A DNA stretch of 64,000 nucleotides, taken from assembly GCF_021729085.1 (NCBI RefSeq), contig NZ_JAJSAR010000001.1, positions 186,001-250,000 of the forward strand, given 5' to 3'. Positions 58,072 to 64,000 of this stretch are shown in pieces. Every line of letters begins with the position of its first letter. The stretch's first letter is position 1. This DNA is from Pseudohongiella sp. O18. Its GTDB lineage: Bacteria > Pseudomonadota > Gammaproteobacteria > Pseudomonadales > Pseudohongiellaceae. A program made the translations under genes and the position numbers. The notes beneath the pieces are model-generated. The model saw only the letters and a list, made by a program, of their open reading frames with translations, was not told the origin of the DNA and made no database searches.

Positions 58072-59109
58072 ATGGTGAGCCTTCCCCTGCTAATCACACC
58101 CGGTGAGCCTGCCGGTATTGGCCCTGACCTGCTGGTCCGCATCATGCAGGAACCGCAGGCACTGCCAGCCGGCGTAAAGCTGGTTGCGGTGGCAGACCCT
58201 CTGCTGCTGCAACAGCGTGCGGCGATGCTGAAGCTTCCGCTGACACTGAATACCTGGACGCCGGACTCTGCGCTCTCCCAGGACGCAGCCCTGGCACAGG
58301 CGGGCACGCTAAACGTGCTTCCCGTGTCATTAAATAGCCCGGCCATCCCAGGCCAGCTGACGACTGACAACGCTTCCTACGTGCTGGCGACACTGCGAAC
58401 CGCCGCGCAGGCCTGCCTTGACGGCCAGGCAGCTGCAATGGTGACAGCTCCCGTGCACAAAGGCGTCATCAACGATGCCGGCATCGCGTTCTCCGGGCAC
58501 ACTGAATTCCTGGCTGACTTCTGTGGAGTTGAACAGACAGTAATGATGCTCGCCACTGCCGGGCTGCGAGTGGCACTTGTTACCACTCACCTGCCTCTCA
58601 AAGACGTGGCTGCAGCCATTACGGCGCCTCGTCTCACACGGGTGATCAAGATTCTGCATCAGGACCTGCAACAAAAGTTCGGCATCAGAAATCCGCGCAT
58701 TCTTGTTTGCGGACTGAACCCCCATGCAGGAGAAGGTGGTCATCTGGGACGTGAGGAAATAGAAATCATTGAACCTGTGCTGACCCGATTGCAGTCAGAG
58801 GGTATTGATTTGCGCGGCCCACTCCCGGCCGACACCTTATTCACGCCCAAGTACCTGGAGGATGCCGATGCTGTTTTGGCCATGTACCACGATCAGGGCC
58901 TGCCCGTTTTGAAGTACCGCGGCTTTGGTCAGGCCAGCAACATCACCCTGGGGCTGCCAATCATTCGTACTTCAGTGGACCATGGCACGGCTCTGGATCT
59001 GGCTGGCACAGACAAAGCGAATACCGGCAGCCTGTTGACCGCGATTGCCACCGCCTGCGAAATGGTGAATGCCATCTCGCAGGCCAAGCCAGCGGCAGCC
59101 AGCCTATGA
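58072..59109 (+). CDS. pdxA: 4-hydroxythreonine-4-phosphate dehydrogenase
   Basis: PdxA oxidises 4-phosphohydroxy-threonine in pyridoxal phosphate synthesis. 345 aa: [85 protein letters not shown], and [28 protein letters not shown] at 58072 (GTG at 58069 also in frame). It overlaps rsmA by 4 nt. Order surA-pdxA-rsmA is conserved. Confidence 0.97.
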   Translation: MVSLPLLITPGEPAGIGPDLLVRIMQEPQALPAGVKLVAVADPLLLQQRAAMLKLPLTLNTWTPDSALSQDAALAQAGTLNVLPVSLNSPAIPGQLTTDNASYVLATLRTAAQACLDGQAAAMVTAPVHKGVINDAGIAFSGHTEFLADFCGVEQTVMMLATAGLRVALVTTHLPLKDVAAAITAPRLTRVIKILHQDLQQKFGIRNPRILVCGLNPHAGEGGHLGREEIEIIEPVLTRLQSEGIDLRGPLPADTLFTPKYLEDADAVLAMYHDQGLPVLKYRGFGQASNITLGLPIIRTSVDHGTALDLAGTDKANTGSLLTAIATACEMVNAISQAKPAAASL

Positions 59110-59930
59110 CCACGCCCGCCATGTCTCTGCCGGAGCACCGCGCACGCAAGCGGTTCGGACAGAATTTTCTGCATGACCAGAATGTCATACAGCGCATCCT
59201 GCTGGCGATCGCGCCAGAGGCTGGCCAGCACATTGTTGAGATCGGTCCGGGCCAGGCTGCCATTACCGGGCCACTGGTTGAAAGTGGCGCCCGCGTTGAC
59301 GCTATCGAACTTGATCGCGACCTGGCGCAATGGTTGACGCAGCGATTCGCTGACCAGCAGAGCTTTTCCCTGCATCAGCAGGATGTACTTAAATTTGACC
59401 TCGGCACGCTCTCCGATCAGGCGCGCAGCCTGCGTATCGTTGGCAACCTGCCCTACAACATCTCGACTCCCTGCATATTCCATTTGCTGGAGTATGAGCC
59501 GCTGATAGACGACATGCTGTTCATGCTGCAACTTGAAGTGGTTCAACGACTGGCTGCCACCAGCGGAGATCCGCAGTACGGCAGACTCTCCATCATGGCT
59601 CAGTATCACTGCCAGATTGACCATCTTTTTGATGTTCCACCCGGCGCTTTTCGACCAGCGCCAAAAGTAACCTCAGCCATTGTGAGGCTTCGCCCGTGGC
59701 GTGAGAAACCATGCGTGGCGGCTGATATCCCGCTGTTCGAGCGCGTAGTGCGTGACGCATTTTCGCAACGCCGCAAGACCTTGCGCAATGGACTCAAGCG
59801 CGTGATGCAGGAGTTTGGTGTGAGCGACCTGCCCGTCGATCTTGGGCTTCGCCCGGAGAACCTGTCGCTGGCAGACTACGTAAACCTGTCGAATGCACTG
59901 ATCAGACAAAAAGCAGCGGACGATAAATGA
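59106..59930 (+). CDS. rsmA: 16S rRNA dimethyladenosine transferase
   Basis: RsmA dimethylates A1518/A1519 of 16S rRNA. 274 aa with [16 protein letters not shown]-binding [14 protein letters not shown], the [15 protein letters not shown] motif and [18 protein letters not shown]. Overlaps pdxA by 4 nt. apaG, which often lies between rsmA and apaH, is missing here; apaH begins 34 nt later. Confidence 0.98.
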   Translation: MTTPAMSLPEHRARKRFGQNFLHDQNVIQRILLAIAPEAGQHIVEIGPGQAAITGPLVESGARVDAIELDRDLAQWLTQRFADQQSFSLHQQDVLKFDLGTLSDQARSLRIVGNLPYNISTPCIFHLLEYEPLIDDMLFMLQLEVVQRLAATSGDPQYGRLSIMAQYHCQIDHLFDVPPGAFRPAPKVTSAIVRLRPWREKPCVAADIPLFERVVRDAFSQRRKTLRNGLKRVMQEFGVSDLPVDLGLRPENLSLADYVNLSNALIRQKAADDK

Positions 59931-59964
59931 AGTTACCTGGCACTGACACGAACAAAAGGGATAG

Positions 59965-60792
59965 ATGCTGATGGCTACCTACGCCATTGGTGACATACAG
60001 GGCTGTTACAAGCCCCTGCGCAAGCTGCTCAAGGCGGTGGACTTCAAGGTCGGAACCGACGAACTCTGGTGCGTCGGTGACCTGATCAATCGTGGCCCGA
60101 AGTCTCTGGATACCCTGCGCTACCTGCGGGACATGGGTGAGTCAGCAACCATCGTGCTGGGAAATCACGACCTGCATTTTTTGGCGCTGTTTTATGGCTG
60201 CGCACCTGATGATGTCAGCAACCGCCACACCCTCGATCAATTGCTGGCCGCGCCAGATTGCGGCGAGCTGGCCGACTGGCTGCGCCAAAAGCCTCTGGCG
60301 CACTATGACTGCGTCCCGACGCAGCAGGGTGTGGAGCATTATCTGATGGTGCACGCGGGCGTTGCTCCTGGCTGGACATTGCAGAAAACACTGGATCTTG
60401 CCGCAGAAGTAGAACTGGTGCTGCGCGGCAGCGACTTTAAAAAGTTCCTCACCAAGATGTACGGCAACAAGCCGGCCCGCTGGCGTGATGAGGTTACCGG
60501 CTACCGACGCCTGCGCCTGATCACCAACTACATGACTCGACTGCGCTTCTGCAATGCCAAAGGCAAGATGGACTTTACCATCAAAGAAGGGGCCAATAAC
60601 GCACCAGAGGGTTTCCGGCCCTGGTTCGAGTACGAGCAGATCAGCCCTGAGGTCAATATACTGTTCGGGCACTGGGCGGCGCTGCAGGGCATTACCGGTA
60701 AGGACCATGTCTTTGCACTCGACACCGGCTGTGTGTGGGGCCGCGAATTGACCATGATGTGTCTGGAAGACCACAAACTCTACAGCGTCTGA
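59965..60792 (+). CDS. apaH: Diadenosine tetraphosphatase (symmetrical)
   Basis: ApaH splits Ap4A and removes NADP/Np4N caps from RNA. 275 aa metallophosphatase: [17 protein letters not shown] (DxxG), [30 protein letters not shown] and the HWAALQGI and [10 protein letters not shown] motifs. ATG at 59965 has AGGG 5 nt before; ATG at 59971 is an alternative. It lies between rsmA and cca. Confidence 0.96.
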   Translation: MLMATYAIGDIQGCYKPLRKLLKAVDFKVGTDELWCVGDLINRGPKSLDTLRYLRDMGESATIVLGNHDLHFLALFYGCAPDDVSNRHTLDQLLAAPDCGELADWLRQKPLAHYDCVPTQQGVEHYLMVHAGVAPGWTLQKTLDLAAEVELVLRGSDFKKFLTKMYGNKPARWRDEVTGYRRLRLITNYMTRLRFCNAKGKMDFTIKEGANNAPEGFRPWFEYEQISPEVNILFGHWAALQGITGKDHVFALDTGCVWGRELTMMCLEDHKLYSV

Positions 60793-60805
60793 TAGACTCA
60801 GCGCC

Positions 60806-62056
60806 ATGCAAACCTATCTTGTCGGCGGCGCCGTCCGCGACCAACTGCTGAACCTGACTGGCTATGACCGTGACTGGGTCGTGGTCGGTGCTACCGTGGA
60901 TGACATGCTGGCACAGGGTTACCAGCAGGTTGGCAAGGATTTCCCGGTCTTCCTGCACCCGAAGAGCAAAGAAGAATATGCTCTGGCGCGCACCGAGCGA
61001 AAATCCGGCACGGGCTACAAAGGCTTTGTAGTGCACGCAGCTCCCGATGTCACACTGGAACAGGATCTGCAGCGGCGCGATCTCACGATCAACGCCATGG
61101 CGCAGGATGCCGAAGGCAATTTGATCGACCCATGGGGCGGCGCCAGAGACCTGGAGCATCGCAAATTACGCCATGTCTCCCCAGCTTTCAGTGAGGATCC
61201 GCTGCGGGTATTGCGCGTGGCGCGCTTTGCCGCTCGCTTCCAACCATTCGGCTTCAGCGTTGCCGACGACACCATGCAGCTGATGCGTGACATGGCTGCC
61301 AGTGGCGAATTGCAATCGCTGACCCCGGAGCGGGTCTGGCGCGAGGTCCAGTTGGCCATGGCCCAGCCTGGCGCTGCAGTATTTATAGAAGTTTTGCGCG
61401 ACAGCCATGCTCTTGCACAGATTTTACCCGAGGTCGACGCCCTGTTCGGCATTCCACAGCCTGAAACCTGGCACCCGGAGATCGACACCGGTATTCATAC
61501 CCTCATGAGTCTGCGCCAGGCCTGCCGGCTAAGCGACGACCCGATTGTCCGGTTTGCCGTGCTGGTTCACGACGTCGGCAAGGGGCTGACGCCAGAACCT
61601 GACTGGCCGCGCCACATCGCCCACGAACACCGCGGTCTGGCGCTGATCGACGAGCTGTGTGACCGGCTGCGGGTTCCCAATGATTATCGGGCGCTGGCGC
61701 GACACTGTTGCGAATATCACACACACTGCCATCGCGCTCTGGAACTCAAGCCGGCGACAGTCCTGAAACTTTTTAATGCACTGGATGTGTTTCGCAGACC
61801 GGAACGGCTGGAACCATTCCTGATTGCCTGCGAGTCTGATGCACGCGGGCGCACCGGTTTTGAGGCACGTGACTACCCTCAGGCAGACTACCTTCGCACC
61901 GCATTCCAGGCAGCCAATGCAGTCAGGGTTGCTGAACTGCTGAAGAACAGCGAGAAACGTCCCAGCGGCGAACAGATTCGACAAAAACTCCAGGAGGCAC
62001 GTCAGCTAGCCATCGCGGGTGTGTCACAGAGAAACAGCAGCGAGCCAGACAAATGA
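60806..62056 (+). CDS. cca: CCA-adding tRNA nucleotidyltransferase with HD domain
   Basis: Adds or repairs the CCA end of tRNAs. 416 aa: [12 protein letters not shown] (GGAVRD), catalytic [11 protein letters not shown] (DxD), [43 protein letters not shown]. The C-terminal HD domain ([26 protein letters not shown]) marks the bacterial class II enzyme type. It overlaps the next gene by 4 nt. Confidence 0.97.
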   Translation: MQTYLVGGAVRDQLLNLTGYDRDWVVVGATVDDMLAQGYQQVGKDFPVFLHPKSKEEYALARTERKSGTGYKGFVVHAAPDVTLEQDLQRRDLTINAMAQDAEGNLIDPWGGARDLEHRKLRHVSPAFSEDPLRVLRVARFAARFQPFGFSVADDTMQLMRDMAASGELQSLTPERVWREVQLAMAQPGAAVFIEVLRDSHALAQILPEVDALFGIPQPETWHPEIDTGIHTLMSLRQACRLSDDPIVRFAVLVHDVGKGLTPEPDWPRHIAHEHRGLALIDELCDRLRVPNDYRALARHCCEYHTHCHRALELKPATVLKLFNALDVFRRPERLEPFLIACESDARGRTGFEARDYPQADYLRTAFQAANAVRVAELLKNSEKRPSGEQIRQKLQEARQLAIAGVSQRNSSEPDK

Positions 62057-62817
62057 CACACAGCGACCCACAACAACTTAATCCAGTAGTAATGATTACC
62101 GGCGCGGCACAACGCATTGGTGCACGCACAGCCAGGTATTTTCATGACCAGGGATTTAGAGTGATCATTCATTATCGCCGGTCTCTACAGGCTGCGGAGT
62201 CACTATGTGCCGAGCTTAATCGCGTTCGGCCAGAATCAGCCGTCACTGTGCAGGCCGACCTGGATGACTTTGAACAAGTGACAAAGCTGGCAGAGCAGGC
62301 ACTGGCAGCCTTTGGTCGCCTGGACGTACTGGTCAACAATGCCAGCAGCTTTTTTCCGACCCCGCTGGGCACAATCACAATAGAGCACTGGCATCAACTG
62401 ATGGGCAGCAATGCCCTTGCCCCGTTGTTTCTAAGCCAGGCACTGGCGCCAGCGCTGACCGAAACTCGCGGCTGTATTATCAACCTGGCCGACATGAACG
62501 CCGAGCGGGGCATGGCGGGCTTCACTCCCTACACCATGGCCAAGGCGGCACTGTTGGCCATGACCCAGTCCCTGGCACGGGAGCTGGCTCCTGCGGTGCG
62601 TGTCAATTCTGTTTCACCTGGCGCGATTCTATGGCCCGAATACGCGAGTGATGCAGACGAGGATGCACAAAAGCGTCAGCAGATCCTGGCAGGCATACCT
62701 GCAGCGCGGTTGGGAACAGAGGACGATATCGCGGCTACCGTGTTTTTCCTGGCCACTCACGGACACTACATCACGGGTGAAAATATCCGTGTCGATGGCG
62801 GTCGCGCGCTGGCCTGA
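62053..62817 (+). CDS. Pteridine reductase (SDR family, FolM/PTR1-like)
   Basis: 254 aa short-chain dehydrogenase: the [14 protein letters not shown] loop, [20 protein letters not shown] (pteridine-reductase type), catalytic YTMAKAAL (Tyr-Lys), [10 protein letters not shown] (Asp in place of the usual Ser) and VRVDGGRAL at the end. It likely reduces dihydrobiopterin/dihydrofolate. It overlaps cca by 4 nt. folB, which often follows, is not here; the next gene is a permease. Confidence 0.88.
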   Translation: MTHSDPQQLNPVVMITGAAQRIGARTARYFHDQGFRVIIHYRRSLQAAESLCAELNRVRPESAVTVQADLDDFEQVTKLAEQALAAFGRLDVLVNNASSFFPTPLGTITIEHWHQLMGSNALAPLFLSQALAPALTETRGCIINLADMNAERGMAGFTPYTMAKAALLAMTQSLARELAPAVRVNSVSPGAILWPEYASDADEDAQKRQQILAGIPAARLGTEDDIAATVFFLATHGHYITGENIRVDGGRALA

Positions 62818-62961
62818 GCCCCTCAGCATCACTGCCATCTCTTACAATCATTCACTAGATGAATACATTCAATTTCTCGACGAATACCTTTGCCCTGGCC
62901 AAACTAGTTCGTTAAGATCAGGCGGTCACCTAATAACATCTACAATAAAGAGACTCCGACT

Positions 62962-64000
62962 ATGCTGACCAATCGACGAGAAGGGGATGTACAACCCGGG
63001 ATCAAATGGGGCCCCTTTGTGTTGCGCATTCCATTTATCCACGCCCGGTTTGCGCTGCCGGAGTTTTTGCAGGGAATCTGCGTCGCCGGAGCAACTGGTC
63101 TGGCGCTGGTTCCTGTCATGACCGCATCGTTTGGCCTGACCTTTGAAGAAGCGGTCACCATGGCGATGTATCACACCATGCTCATCTCTGCCGCCTGGCT
63201 GATTTTTGGCGACCCAGTCGCACCCGGCTGGCTGACGCCGGCGCTGCCATTCATCTTTGCCTTTGTACTTGGTGGCGGCAATACACCTGAAGAGCAGTTC
63301 CAGTTGATGACTGCACTCTCACTAAACTTTGCGGCACTGCTGTTTATTCTGGGGGTGACCGGCTTCGGGGCAAAACTTGTCGCCTGGGTGCCCAACGTGC
63401 TCAAAGGCGGCATCATTCTTGGCGCAGCAGTGGCAGCCTTCATCCGTATTTTCGACCCCAGTGATGCCGCCAGCGCCCTGAACCTGACACCAATCGCAGC
63501 CGTTGCGTCGCTGGCGCTGTGCATGTTCCTGACCTTTTCCAAGCCATTCCAGCGACAGGCGGCGCAGATGCCAATCCTTGCCAAGATCGCTGGCCTCGGG
63601 CTGCTGCCGGCCTTCCTGGTAGCAGGTTTTGTGGGTTTCTTTACCGGCGAAATGGACTTTAATATCCGCAGTGGTTTCCTGGATGTTCCGGCTCTGACAG
63701 CCTCGTTGTGGCAAAAGGCATCACCACTGGTAATCGGTTGGCCGGCACCCAGCATGTTCATCGAAGCATTGCCGCTGGCATTTATCACCTACATTCTGTT
63801 TTTTGGTGATGTCGTAACCGGCGAGGAAATGATCAAGAACGCCCAGCCCATGCGTAAGGATGAAAAGCTGGACGTCAACAGCAACCGCCTGCATATGTCC
63901 ACTGGCATTCGCAACGCGGCAATGGCGGTGGTGGCACCTTTCTTCGGAACACAGGGCGTGTTGTGGACAGGTATTCAGGTTATCGTTCTGAAGCGCTGGG
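62962..64000 (+). CDS. DUF3360 membrane protein, NCS2-type permease-like (5' part only)
   Basis: 346 codons are in the window; the gene runs off the right edge. Multi-pass membrane protein with many hydrophobic segments (FLQGICVAGATGLALVPV, MLISAAWLIFGD, AALLFILGVTGFGAKLV, VLKGGIILGAAVAAFIRI) that fit DUF3360, related to xanthine/uracil permeases (NCS2). Substrate unknown. ATG at 62962 has a weak AAGAGA in front. The 144-bp gap before it shows no clear promoter. Confidence 0.8.
   Translation, partial: MLTNRREGDVQPGIKWGPFVLRIPFIHARFALPEFLQGICVAGATGLALVPVMTASFGLTFEEAVTMAMYHTMLISAAWLIFGDPVAPGWLTPALPFIFAFVLGGGNTPEEQFQLMTALSLNFAALLFILGVTGFGAKLVAWVPNVLKGGIILGAAVAAFIRIFDPSDAASALNLTPIAAVASLALCMFLTFSKPFQRQAAQMPILAKIAGLGLLPAFLVAGFVGFFTGEMDFNIRSGFLDVPALTASLWQKASPLVIGWPAPSMFIEALPLAFITYILFFGDVVTGEEMIKNAQPMRKDEKLDVNSNRLHMSTGIRNAAMAVVAPFFGTQGVLWTGIQVIVLKRW

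Overview
The window is compact, GC-rich chromosomal DNA from a gammaproteobacterium. Evidence: the gene orders lptD-surA-pdxA-rsmA-apaH, dapB/carA-carB/greA, pilM-N-O-Q-aroK-aroB divergent from mrcA, hslV-hslU, ubiE-ubiJ, a crp gene divergent from an osmC-type gene (as crp/yhfA in E. coli), and the MurNAc-recycling pair amgK-murU. Secreted marine-type families (DUF6607, DUF3360, TIGR02001 porin) suggest a free-living aquatic lineage related to Pseudomonas/Cellvibrionales-type bacteria; species cannot be named from the sequence alone. I see no rRNA, tRNA, CRISPR array, IS element or prophage.

Layout. 1-5618 (minus): greA (5' end only), carB, carA, dapB; carA has a leader with a strong promoter, a possible 12-aa leader peptide and an intrinsic terminator just before its RBS, which looks like attenuation. 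5769-7153 (plus): ECF sigma factor plus DUF3379 membrane protein. 7217-14304: acyl-CoA dehydrogenase and bioD-bioF-bioB (minus), then comF-bioA (plus), with a BirA operator between the divergent arms. 14305-18508 (minus): a plug-less TonB-receptor-like barrel, folK, hemE, aroB, aroK. 18601-22181 (minus): pilQ-O-N-M without pilP. 22322-24646: mrcA. 24719-25469 (minus): rpmE and a chorismate mutase. 25585-32192 (plus): priA, SPOR protein, hslV, hslU, DUF971, ubiE, ubiJ. 32419-34569 (plus): a three-gene RiPP (bufferin/MNIO) cluster with an internally duplicated precursor. 34576-38967: osmC-like, crp, a membrane protein, trpC-trpD-trpG. 39105-48566: a variable block lying between trpG and trpE (DUF6607, secreted CHEGNY protein, radical SAM enzyme, YaiI, photolyase, orphan response regulator, membrane protein, diguanylate cyclase, lipA). 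48648-50896 (minus): trpE, rpe. 50946-54020: a murU 3' remnant, a nitrogen-regulated (sigma54/NtrC) porin gene, a long palindrome, murU and amgK. 54184-62817 (plus): lptD, surA, pdxA, rsmA, apaH, cca, pteridine reductase; 62962 to the end: DUF3360 transporter (partial).

How the genes work together. Most of the window is core metabolism: carbamoyl phosphate (pyrimidine/arginine), lysine/DAP, biotin, haem, shikimate and tryptophan, lipoate, ubiquinone, pyridoxal phosphate, folate/pterin, peptidoglycan synthesis and recycling, LPS export and outer-membrane assembly. The parts most likely to hold new biology are the bufferin-like cluster (32419-34569), the trpE-trpG variable block, the plug-less barrel protein (14305-15177), the reduced pil operon and the sigma54-driven porin flanked by a murU remnant and murU itself.
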